Below, in pieces: positions 54,801 through 63,035 of a stretch of 64,000 nt of DNA (its first letter is position 1; each line of letters begins with the position of its first letter). This DNA is from MGIIb-O1 sp002457595 (GTDB taxonomy: Archaea > Thermoplasmatota > Poseidoniia > Poseidoniales > Thalassarchaeaceae). The notes under the pieces are model-generated. The model searched no databases, was not told where the DNA came from, and saw nothing but the letters and a program-made list of their open reading frames with translations. The position numbers and the translations under genes were made by a program. Location: NCBI GenBank assembly GCA_045568115.1, contig JBJLBO010000005.1, positions 310,001 through 374,000 on the forward strand. Reading direction: 5' to 3'.

Positions 54801-57800
54801 TGCGTTGCCATTGACACCGTCATCATTAGACTCGAAAATCCATGTCAGAGTAACATCAGAACCTGAAACATCGGTACATTCAGTGTTCCAATTAAAAGTA
54901 TCATCTGAAGTGGTGTTTAGTAGGGTAATATGATTAAAGTCAAGAATAACTGATTTTACAAGATCCTCCGAATCAAACCAAAGTATTGAATCAAATTTGT
55001 CGGAAAGGTCACCAAAATATTCTACCTCTTCATAACTGCCATCTAAATCAAAGTCTTCACATTCATGGAATGGTCTAATGCCATTCTCATTCAAATCAGT
55101 CCAACTACCCCAGACATTTCCTGTGAATTCTTCACCGTTCTTTGTCCAATTAATCACAAGACCTGCGGCATCTTGAGGGGAGAAGAAGCGATCATTGTCA
55201 GTAATATAGTCGCCTTCAGCAAAATAATCAAAGGTTAGGTATGTGAAATCATCACCTTCCGCTGAGACTTCAATTGGCCCAACTGAAAGCCACTCAGACC
55301 AATTATCACCATATCCTGTGTCAGGATGACCTAACCAATATGCTTCACTGTTGAAAACTCCTCTGGACTGAGGAAGCATCGGATGAACACCATTTGAATC
55401 ATCGATTACAGAACCATTCTCATTCTCATCATCATACCAAATTGGGTCTTCAAAGCCAGAGAAATCCTCGTAAGCCTTTAGATCAGGAATAGCGTTTTGG
55501 ATTTTAGTCTTTAGTTGGAAATCCGTTAGAGTATTACCGAAGTTCTGAACAATAATTTCAATATCTCTTTCGCCGGATGCATACTTAAGTCCATTTTCCA
55601 GACTGACCCATGGCTCTTCAGCAACACCTGGGTCAAAGAGATTCTTTACAGTAAGTTGGAATTTTACTTCATCATTGGTTGCATCAGCATTATCATAACC
55701 GCTAGGGTTGTTAAGGTCTGTTTTTATGTAATATGTTTTATTATCAATAAAATCAGCAGTTAGCGAAACTTCCTCAATAGCTCCTGCAGCCATGTTATTG
55801 AAGGTAAGTGGCTGGCTAACCATCTCGGCTGGACCAAAAATTACGTCTGTCTTGTAAATCGAGATATTATCAAAGGCAAATCCATCAAATCCTCCTCCTT
55901 GTGACGATCCTTCTGGACCTACGCTACCCATTAAGCCACTACGGAATCTGAATCTAATATCTATTATTTCACCTGCATACGGCGTTAAATCAATCTCATA
56001 ATCTCCACTATAGTTTGTCCATGGTGTAATTGTCCAATCATTGAAATTTCCATTATAAGTGTTATACTCTGGATCAACTCCGAGACCAAGTATTCGTAAG
56101 TAACGCTCATCATCCCATCCTCCTGTGAAAAACAATTGTTCCCAACCATTCCCATCACTCCAGACATCAATACCACACGAGTCTTCATACAGCCATCTCT
56201 CAACAACTGAATACTGCTCTGCAAGATACAATTCAAAGAACGAAGTACTACAAAATAGATCTATGTCTAAATGTGCCGCATCTGAATTTGTTAAATCTAC
56301 ATTCTCAATAATATATGCTTCATCCATGTTATTGTAATATCCAGAATCATTATCATTTCCTTGATAATCAGATCCAGCCCACATGTAAGTTGTAGGATTA
56401 AAATCAGCCTCCCAAATGTCATCTGTTGCTGAACCATTTTCATCAACAGAGGCATTCCATTCCTCATGCCAAGAAGAAGAACCCTGTCCATATTCACCTG
56501 TATATGAATTCAAAGCGATAGAACAGGAAGAACAATTTGTATCATCAATATTACCTTCAAAATCATTAGAATATACTAATGTATCAATTCCGTCAAGAAC
56601 TTCTTTAACTTCAAGATTAACATCGATAGAACCACTAATTGGATTTAATCCCGTATTTTTGACTGTGACATTTACGAACCGTGTACCTTCGCCAATCTTT
56701 GCTTGGCCGGTAGCTGGATCATATGCAGCAGGCGCTATAGTCACATCTGTTATTCCAACGTCTTCGTTATCTAATGAAAGGACAGATAGGAAGTCTCCTG
56801 CGCCAGCCCAACCTTGAGTATCTAGCCACATAGCGCTATTAGCAAACCTATAGGCTCTGTCTCTTTGTCCAATTACGATTTCGTAAGCACTATCTTCGCC
56901 ACCAGCCAATTGACCAGGGACTGCCATCGTTGGTCGACGGCCTACATCGAATGACAGAGAAGATAAGTATCCAGTCCCTGAAGGATTAGCAAGGATAATC
57001 TCAACCGAGTTTATTTCACGTAGGTTATCTAAGAGAAGATATGTTTGATTCTGGGCGGTTGAGTCCTGAAGTCGAGTGAGAGTAAGTTCGGTCGGTACAA
57101 AGAAATCGTAATGTCCGTCCCTATTTACATCTGATATAGTTAGTGAAGCCCCTTTAAAATCACCCAAATGCACATAATTCTGCGTATTCCAATTATTTCC
57201 AGACCTTGTCGCATATGAAATATTACCAGTTAGACCATCCACGTGTGCAATTAAGTCAATTTCACCATTATTATCAGTATCTGCAATATCAATTCCATCA
57301 ATTGGATCATTTTGTTCTGTGTCAAGCTGGAAATTATGTACAGCATTAGAAGTAGCATCAAGTGGATTTGGATAAGTCCCTAGTGTACAATCATACTCAA
57401 GAACGGTCATATTATCGTAGTGCCCAGACGCAAATCCAATTGCAGCGTTAAAAGGAGGAGTCCTAAGTAACCAAATATCAAGATCCTCACAGTCACCTAC
57501 GCCACCAGGAATTCCTCCCCCTACTACTGTTTCGCCCCAATTACCGAAGAAGACATTCGTGTATAGCCCATTAGTTAATGGAACAGGAATGGTTTGTTGA
57601 TTGGTAATTTCAGATGGATCTGGACCTTTGAAGATCATCAGGAAATTGTTTGTGAACCCTCTGTCAATGACGCTCATAACAATGTCTGCATCACCATCTC
57701 CATCTATGTCACCAACATCCATATCTTGCAGATAGGGGTTATCGACTGTAATTGGATTTGATGACGCCCACTGATTAACACGCTGATTGCAATCTCCCCA

Positions 57801-58250
57801 GAGAACTGTCAAATTCCCAGGAATATGTGGGCCACCCACAAATCGAATATTTTGTTGATAGTAAATCAAATCATTAGTTCCATCGCCATTGACATCATCA
57901 ATGAAAACTTTGATCCCATCAGCAGTACCCTCAAATCCAGCACGATATGATTCATTATTTGAGATAAAAACGTCTTGCCTGTCCCCAAAGCCTCCATTTC
58001 CATCATTATACAGTGCACTAATGAAGTGACCCATGGAACTCGCTGCAGCAATATCATTGTCCCCATCACAGTCAAGATCACCTATTGTAATGAAGGACGG
58101 ATCTCTCTGTACAGCATACTGAGTAATGTGTGAAGCAGATGCTGCTGGTACCAGAGAAAGCATTGGCGAGCTCAGCATTAACATGACGAGCAGAATAGAT
58201 AATCTTCCTTCTCGAGAAGTTCTTGAAGCGTTCTTTGCGGTGGACATCAT
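51855..58250 (-). CDS. Giant surface protein with FG-GAP-like repeats and C-terminal membrane anchor
   Basis: A 2131-residue exported protein with a signal peptide (ILLVMLMLSSPMLSLVPAASA). Residues about 45-430 carry FG-GAP/VCBS-like calcium loops (DLDCDGDNDIAAAS, DVNGDGTNDLIYY, DIDGDGDADIVMS, DTDNNGEIDLIAH, DVNRDGHYDFFVP) suggesting a beta propeller. The middle holds many beta-sandwich modules, including two similar regions with EGxYDITPY-like carbohydrate-binding style motifs (about 600-850 and 990-1250). A Rossmann-like region near 1400-1580 has DNIDVAILSNPTDQKRL. One helix near 2040-2062 precedes a cytoplasmic tail with QQMVGQGYAEADARQYAEQY. It is probably involved in adhesion or capture of particles or polysaccharide; no catalytic motif is seen. 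Confidence 0.75.
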   Translation of the reverse strand: MMSTAKNASRTSREGRLSILLVMLMLSSPMLSLVPAASASHITQYAVQRDPSFITIGDLDCDGDNDIAAASSMGHFISALYNDGNGGFGDRQDVFISNNESYRAGFEGTADGIKVFIDDVNGDGTNDLIYYQQNIRFVGGPHIPGNLTVLWGDCNQRVNQWASSNPITVDNPYLQDMDVGDIDGDGDADIVMSVIDRGFTNNFLMIFKGPDPSEITNQQTIPVPLTNGLYTNVFFGNWGETVVGGGIPGGVGDCEDLDIWLLRTPPFNAAIGFASGHYDNMTVLEYDCTLGTYPNPLDATSNAVHNFQLDTEQNDPIDGIDIADTDNNGEIDLIAHVDGLTGNISYATRSGNNWNTQNYVHLGDFKGASLTISDVNRDGHYDFFVPTELTLTRLQDSTAQNQTYLLLDNLREINSVEIILANPSGTGYLSSLSFDVGRRPTMAVPGQLAGGEDSAYEIVIGQRDRAYRFANSAMWLDTQGWAGAGDFLSVLSLDNEDVGITDVTIAPAAYDPATGQAKIGEGTRFVNVTVKNTGLNPISGSIDVNLEVKEVLDGIDTLVYSNDFEGNIDDTNCSSCSIALNSYTGEYGQGSSSWHEEWNASVDENGSATDDIWEADFNPTTYMWAGSDYQGNDNDSGYYNNMDEAYIIENVDLTNSDAAHLDIDLFCSTSFFELYLAEQYSVVERWLYEDSCGIDVWSDGNGWEQLFFTGGWDDERYLRILGLGVDPEYNTYNGNFNDWTITPWTNYSGDYEIDLTPYAGEIIDIRFRFRSGLMGSVGPEGSSQGGGFDGFAFDNISIYKTDVIFGPAEMVSQPLTFNNMAAGAIEEVSLTADFIDNKTYYIKTDLNNPSGYDNADATNDEVKFQLTVKNLFDPGVAEEPWVSLENGLKYASGERDIEIIVQNFGNTLTDFQLKTKIQNAIPDLKAYEDFSGFEDPIWYDDENENGSVIDDSNGVHPMLPQSRGVFNSEAYWLGHPDTGYGDNWSEWLSVGPIEVSAEGDDFTYLTFDYFAEGDYITDNDRFFSPQDAAGLVINWTKNGEEFTGNVWGSWTDLNENGIRPFHECEDFDLDGSYEEVEYFGDLSDKFDSILWFDSEDLVKSVILDFNHITLLNTTSDDTFNWNTECTDVSGSDVTLTWIFESNDDGVNGNAGLAGFAIDNIRIDEFTFEDDGTYMNNVTGLDALEKTTVNVASHNFRSGIYRIDATTILDSNITGTAWYNMSEITSANNHTQIIFSIASADITLMQPDVLDCVSDITYNCVYAIDDSSEHSFSVPLLNGVIGGEYELSMKIVNLATGQMVYNETADNSPFDLDPHQRDQANWSSPWGGWQSDTRYNISFFATMVEDGNRSGNDRFFEIDFVDNIDVAILSNPTDQKRLQRVKSDLESMGMTYTQYTVDDWDRYATPDWMSHYDKILLPWQTDYNVEYGEYYQSLSETRESGISVNDVLESYMTFGGTVQMHLGPYRTAYDENIIHDLDVKMRNTNNTVTFDDLTIIDAFHPLMKDVDTNTFAGIHGGSYVALAGLNTAQTQDTQIPTICGGKIARQSEGTFHTLLRSQSESSQSLLSICGIGQGGMIITTIDVENPSVSQPYGGTSMPLLSNMLSYQVTPYPSSFGIRGDGFTLEINDEQPTEANNGFGYERFYIKSNADLSFNFITDNPELADVLTADWTLTPNLVNNSVTGWNGEIIDYGEISHIQQDTPSIPTPGSFCVGDSGSQTGCLVGAEWLLTLYLHDEEGHTRIASIVLETNDDLADDYYPTANIALVQNSITDEYVTLLEMDGDIPIYQVRLKDTGDISLEFDASGSFDEDAPQGQSGIEYYRYNIYYDYPANEAIPSDLLHEFEISSAAGGDIWSYVFRNLTNIGNNNPHEIIVELQVLDRAGKKSSNTAEIQIQVVGEDFGDAPPDVRLTSPKSTDSQSQDLVSVSGSVVSGAEYGLTIEVALDPNIFDSSPTIKANQHSLGKYNSTDLGGMSPLIDGQSFVLTLNIADLYTTNGENTTVYWRVVEGDGERYQLDYDFKIYLLPRSDDPCELDSSAPGCESSSGFGMTIVYVAGGAILIVGIVAVTLIFRSRGKDDVEDSVEQFGGVQQMDPVEAYVQQMVGQGYAEADARQYAEQYYASYYAQQGKGGGS

Positions 58251-58367
58251 GCTAACGCGAATTTCAGTTGTCTCTTATGCCTTCGCCCGCATTGATTGAC
58301 GCAACTCCTTAGGAGTTGTAGCAAAAAAATGATGAAATAATGCACAAAATTCAGAGTTCGTTTTCCA

Positions 58368-59003
58368 TCAGTGTGACTCCAACCAACTCGGATTCGGAGC
58401 ATAATGAGTCTCGATACCACCGTGAATTCGCTCTAATTTCCCTAGTAACCAAAGCCTATCTAGAAACATTTGTAGATCTATTCCAGAACGATTTATTTTC
58501 TCACCAATCAGGGCCTCTATAGAGCTAACTGCCAATGATGTATGACCATGTTCCCTAACCACTAAAGTCAAAATTAGTTGAATCCAAGCTTCAGCATGAG
58601 GATCACCCGAAATATTGTCCGACAGAGGTTCTGGATTCTCCTCTAGTTCATCGAGAAAAATACTAATTTCAGATAGGTCTGGCTCCGTTCTATCGGGAAC
58701 GCCAATTGCCTCCATTCCAGCATTAATATCCAAATCGCCAACAACTCTGACAATTGATGGTAATCTACTAGGATCAGGCGGAGGTCCTGGTAATTCTATT
58801 TCCTTCTTTGAATCTGATTCTTGAGCACTCCCTATCTCGCGATTTGAAACTTCTTGGACAAATCCGATGTCACCTTCCATACCAATTCTTTCTCGGTAAA
58901 GATTGACCCAAGAAGGAGGTCCTTGGATAACTACCTCGACATCATGCTCGTTTGAGCGGAATGAGAAACGGATGTTGTCTTCGTCAGTCACGTATTCACC
59001 CAC
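58368..59003 (-). CDS. Unknown protein with winged-helix-like C-terminus
   Basis: A 211-residue protein from a GTG start, 20 bases after the aconitase stop. Residues 1-40 form a beta-type segment with IRFSFRSNEHDVEVVIQGP. Residues 55-90 are a Pro/Asp-rich linker. The C-terminal 75 residues (AEAWIQLILTLVVREHG, then LDRLWLLGKLERIHGGIETHYAPN) have the helix pattern of a winged helix. I do not recognise the family. There are no membrane helices. Its position after aconitase on the same strand suggests co-transcription. Confidence 0.55.
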   Translation of the reverse strand: MGEYVTDEDNIRFSFRSNEHDVEVVIQGPPSWVNLYRERIGMEGDIGFVQEVSNREIGSAQESDSKKEIELPGPPPDPSRLPSIVRVVGDLDINAGMEAIGVPDRTEPDLSEISIFLDELEENPEPLSDNISGDPHAEAWIQLILTLVVREHGHTSLAVSSIEALIGEKINRSGIDLQMFLDRLWLLGKLERIHGGIETHYAPNPSWLESH

Positions 59004-59023
59004 TGCGTCTAATGATTTGAACT

Positions 59024-61750
59024 TCAGTATTGAGCAAGATTGCGAAGAACTGTCTGGAGAATGCCTCCATTTCGATAATAATCCACTTCAACGGGAGTAT
59101 CTAGACGAACTGTTGCTTCAAATTCGACAGCCTCGCCACTTTGCTTTGTGGCTGTCACAGTAATACTCGAAAGTGGTTCCAAATTAGCATGCGAAGGAAT
59201 ATCAAAAGATTCACTTCCATCCAATCCAAGCGAGTCAGCATTTTCCCCATTGGGGAATGTTAGTGGGAGTACACCCATACCAACTAAATTCGAGCGATGT
59301 ATCCTCTCAAATGAGGTAGCAATAACTGCCTTAACGCCTAGCAACAAGGTCCCCTTGGCTGCCCAATCTCTACTACTGCCCGTCCCATACTGAGTTCCTG
59401 CAAGAACGACTAGGGGTGTACCAACTTCTTGATATCTCATACTAGCATCAAATACTGAGGTCACCTCATTAGTTGGGAAATAGGTAGTGAATCCTCCTTC
59501 GGTACCAGATGCGATTTGATTACGAATTCGGACATTAGCGAATGTTCCTCGCATCATTACTTCATGATTTCCACGACGACTACCAAAGGAATTGAAATCA
59601 CGTGGCTCTACTCCCTTGGAGATGAGATATTGGCCGGCTGGGCCATGATGAGGAAATGCACCAGCCGGACTAATGTGATCGGTGGTTACCGAGTCTCCCA
59701 ACTTGAGCAGCACCTTGGCTTGGTGAATCGACTCAATCGGGGCTGGTTCCGCCTCGATGCCTTCGAAGAAGGATGGAAGTCGAACGTAAGTGGATTCCTT
59801 GGCCCAAGGGTATAGCGCTGACTGGGAACTACTGATGGCATCCCAGCGCGGCTCTTCGAGCACGTCTGCATAGCGCCGACGGAACATTTCCGGATCGATT
59901 GAGGTAGCGATGGTGGCTTGGATTTCAGCATCACTAGGCCAAATGTCAGATAGCATTACCGGCGAACCTTCGACTGTGTGTCCAAGTGGATCACTTCCGA
60001 AGTCGATGTCAAGAGTTCCCGCGATTGCGTAAGCGACGACAAGGGGTGGGCTAGCGAGATAGTTTGCCTTGACTTTCTGATGGATTCTTCCCTCGAAATT
60101 GCGATTTCCCGAGAGAACACTACCGACGATCAGGTCAGCCTCATCGATAGCATCCTCGATGTCGGCATCGAGCGGTCCTGAATTACCGATACAGGTTGTG
60201 CAGCCATAGCCGACAACGCTGAATCCGAGCGCATCGAGATCCTCGGTCAGGCCCGCCGCATCGAAGTATTCTGTAACAACACGAGAACCCGGTGCCAAGC
60301 TAGGCTTGACAGCGGGAGCAATCGAAAGTCCTGCTGCACGCGCGTTGCGAGCGAGCAATCCAGCAGCAATCATCACACTCGGATTACTCGTATTCGTACA
60401 ACTGGTTATGGCCGCGATGACAATGTCACCGTGCCCGAGGTCGAAGCCTCGATCACCAACAGTAGTCGAGGTGTCATTCTGTGTCGAATCGACCCCATGG
60501 CCGCTATGGCCTACAGGTGCGTTCAGACTCTGTCTCCAATGTGATTTCATTGCCGACAAATCGACTCTATCTTGAGGTCGTTTAGGTCCAGCCAGAGCAG
60601 GTTCCACTGTCGAGAGATCAAGGGAGAGTGAGGAGGTGAAGGAAGGGGTCGGAGTAGCCTCGCTGTGGAACAATCCCTGAGCACTGAGATAGCGCTTCAC
60701 ATCCTCGATATGCGACTCATCACGACCTGATAATCGCATGTAATCCAGCGCCGTTTCATCAACTGGGAAAAAGCCGCATGTCGCCCCATATTCAGGCGCC
60801 ATATTGGCGATTGTTGCTCGGTCTGGTAGACTCAAATTGGCAAGTCCAGAACCGTGGAATTCAACGAATTTTCCGACGACTCCGTGCTCGCGAAGCATCT
60901 CTACGATTCGCAGGGTCATGTCGGTTGCAGTAACACCTGGACGCAAAGAGCCGGTCAGCTCGAATCCGCAGACTTCTGGTAGCAGCATGTAAATCGGCTG
61001 ACCAAGCATCACGGCCTCAGCCTCGATTCCCCCAACGCCCCAACCGAGAACACCGAGTCCGTTGATCATCGTCGTGTGGCTATCGGTACCAACTAGCGTA
61101 TCCGGCAGCCATACTCCATCCTCCTCGCGCGCGACACTTGCAATCCATTCCAGATTCACCTGATGTACAATACCACGACCAGGAGGAACAGCGCGGAAAT
61201 TGTCCAAACTCTGCTGACCCCACTTGAGAAATTGATAGCGCTCCATATTGCGCTGATACTCGATCTCTAAATTGCGCTCGCGTGCGTCTGGAAATAGACC
61301 AGAAACATCGACTTGAACGGAATGATCGATTACAAGATCAACAGGGACTTGGGGGTTGACCCTCTCCGGATCTCCACCTAATTCGACCATTGCATCGCGC
61401 AGAGCAGCGATATCAACAACTGCAGGAACTCCTGTAAAATCCTGAAGAATCACTCTACTAGGAGCGAATGGAATCTCTTCAGGAGTCATGTTAGGTGACC
61501 AAGAAGCGATCCGCTTCACATCATCCTTGGTTACTAAAAAACCGTCACACTTGCGCAGAGCGGCTTCAAGCAATAATCGAATTGTGAATGGTAATTCATC
61601 AAGTTTGCAGATGCCTTCTTTTTCTAAAACAGAAAGAGCATGATACTTCGATAAAGAGCCATCTTGCTTCTCAAAATTAGCAATTGAATCGAAGCCTGCG
61701 CCCTCGCTCATAACAGCACCCGTGGAATGACCGGCGAGGGCTCCCTCCAT
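59024..61750 (-). CDS. acnA: Aconitate hydratase A
   Basis: A 908-residue aconitase of the AcnA/IRP type, interconverting citrate and isocitrate. It has LPFTIRLLLEAALRKCDGF near residue 55, RVILQDFTGVPAVVD and DHSVQVD. The [4Fe-4S] cysteines are in AAITSCTNTSNPSVM and GCTTCIGNSGPLD. GSSRDWAAKGTLLLG and RNLVGMGVLPLTF-like sequence lie in the swivel domain. The start may instead be ATG 61711 (MSEGAG), which is nearer the usual N-terminus. Base composition is clearly GC-richer than in flanking genes. With KorA nearby it supports an oxidative TCA cycle. Confidence 0.95.
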   Translation of the reverse strand: MEGALAGHSTGAVMSEGAGFDSIANFEKQDGSLSKYHALSVLEKEGICKLDELPFTIRLLLEAALRKCDGFLVTKDDVKRIASWSPNMTPEEIPFAPSRVILQDFTGVPAVVDIAALRDAMVELGGDPERVNPQVPVDLVIDHSVQVDVSGLFPDARERNLEIEYQRNMERYQFLKWGQQSLDNFRAVPPGRGIVHQVNLEWIASVAREEDGVWLPDTLVGTDSHTTMINGLGVLGWGVGGIEAEAVMLGQPIYMLLPEVCGFELTGSLRPGVTATDMTLRIVEMLREHGVVGKFVEFHGSGLANLSLPDRATIANMAPEYGATCGFFPVDETALDYMRLSGRDESHIEDVKRYLSAQGLFHSEATPTPSFTSSLSLDLSTVEPALAGPKRPQDRVDLSAMKSHWRQSLNAPVGHSGHGVDSTQNDTSTTVGDRGFDLGHGDIVIAAITSCTNTSNPSVMIAAGLLARNARAAGLSIAPAVKPSLAPGSRVVTEYFDAAGLTEDLDALGFSVVGYGCTTCIGNSGPLDADIEDAIDEADLIVGSVLSGNRNFEGRIHQKVKANYLASPPLVVAYAIAGTLDIDFGSDPLGHTVEGSPVMLSDIWPSDAEIQATIATSIDPEMFRRRYADVLEEPRWDAISSSQSALYPWAKESTYVRLPSFFEGIEAEPAPIESIHQAKVLLKLGDSVTTDHISPAGAFPHHGPAGQYLISKGVEPRDFNSFGSRRGNHEVMMRGTFANVRIRNQIASGTEGGFTTYFPTNEVTSVFDASMRYQEVGTPLVVLAGTQYGTGSSRDWAAKGTLLLGVKAVIATSFERIHRSNLVGMGVLPLTFPNGENADSLGLDGSESFDIPSHANLEPLSSITVTATKQSGEAVEFEATVRLDTPVEVDYYRNGGILQTVLRNLAQY

Positions 61751-61801
61751 GAACCTTAGTCCACAAGAGGAACAAGAGAAAGTGCGCTATCTCAGTCACA
61801 A

Positions 61802-62875
61802 TCAATTACGAGTGACACTAATCAAACGAACATCATCTACTGGTCCGTCACCAGGACCAGTTTCTACTTCGCTGATAGCATCGACTACATCTTGTCCAGA
61901 AACTACCTTTCCGAAGACAGTGTGGCACGAAGATGTGCTACAATCCTTTCCATCTTCCCAATCTAAATGGCTAGGCGTGGAGTCTGAAGGCACAATGTAG
62001 AACTGGCTACCATCTGTGTTTAGACCGGCGTGGGCTGCTGCAAGAGCACCAGGTCCATGCTTGAGACCATTTTCATGCTCACCAGGGATAGTCCAACCTT
62101 TCAAATCACAAGAAGTTGAAGTATATGGCTCGCCAGCTCCATTTGCAGTATTACCATTACAATAACCAAACCATTGTCCAGAATAACCACCACCTCCATT
62201 AAGATGTTCGATATCTCCTCCTTGAATCATAAAGCCATCAATTACTCTATGGAATGCAGTTGAGTCATAACGGAAATTATCTACATGAGAGAGGAAGCTC
62301 TCAACATGTTTTGGAGCATCATCAGGATACAACTCAATCACAATAGATTCCTCAACCCGACTGTCTGGATTATCCGGATGAATATATGAGACCTCCATTG
62401 TCACGAATATTGATTCAGATGCAGGTTCATTTTCAATAGCATCGCCAGTAAATTTGAAAGCAACTAGGAAGACAAGAATAAACCCAACAATTGCAATTAC
62501 ACCAAGTGGAGTAGGGCTACCATCATCCAGTATCTGAAAACCCTTACCAAGAGAAATTGCTTCCTCATCCATCATGGAGGCTAGTCGATTCATATCTCTT
62601 CGAATATCTTTACTTCCTGAGTCCATTTTCAATGCTTTTTGATAATTCTTGTGTGCAGCCTGCCAATGCTTCTTTCGGTTGGCTGGATCGCTCTCACCTC
62701 TAGAAATATATGCATTGGCTGCCGCAGATAGAACTCTAGCCTTATGTGAATTAGTTTTTGTAGCGTCCCAAGCCGTGTCTCGAAGTACTCCAAGGGCCTT
62801 TTCTGAATCGCCTGAATCAACTAGTTTCTTGGCCATATCAAGAGCAGCTTGCAAGTCGCTCGGCAGTGGAGGCAT
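61802..62875 (-). CDS. Membrane-anchored cyclophilin peptidyl-prolyl isomerase with TPR domain
   Basis: About 357 residues from ATG 62875 (MPPLPSD). Residues 1-110 are a TPR-like helical domain. One membrane helix lies near 125-147 (LGVIAIVGFILVFLVAF). The rest is a cyclophilin domain with FHRVIDGFMIQGGD, ALAAAHAGLNTDGSQFYIV and HTVFGKVVSGQDVVDAI. The catalytic Arg of FHRVI is kept. The usual segment between is expanded by a loop containing two Cys. It is likely oriented with the isomerase outside, assisting folding of exported proteins. An in-frame upstream ATG at 62920 would add 15 unlikely residues. Confidence 0.88.
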   Translation of the reverse strand: MPPLPSDLQAALDMAKKLVDSGDSEKALGVLRDTAWDATKTNSHKARVLSAAANAYISRGESDPANRKKHWQAAHKNYQKALKMDSGSKDIRRDMNRLASMMDEEAISLGKGFQILDDGSPTPLGVIAIVGFILVFLVAFKFTGDAIENEPASESIFVTMEVSYIHPDNPDSRVEESIVIELYPDDAPKHVESFLSHVDNFRYDSTAFHRVIDGFMIQGGDIEHLNGGGGYSGQWFGYCNGNTANGAGEPYTSTSCDLKGWTIPGEHENGLKHGPGALAAAHAGLNTDGSQFYIVPSDSTPSHLDWEDGKDCSTSSCHTVFGKVVSGQDVVDAISEVETGPGDGPVDDVRLISVTRN

Positions 62876-63035
62876 GAGGTTCGCGAACACGCACCCCTTG
62901 AAAACCGCAACGGATAGCAAATCCTCACTCGATGAGGAATTATCAGACGGGAACGGCTAAGACCATAATTCACTCGCAGCAGATTGCATAAGTACCCCGC
63001 CTGTGCATTGAGACCCCCTGGAGACACCGAAAAAG

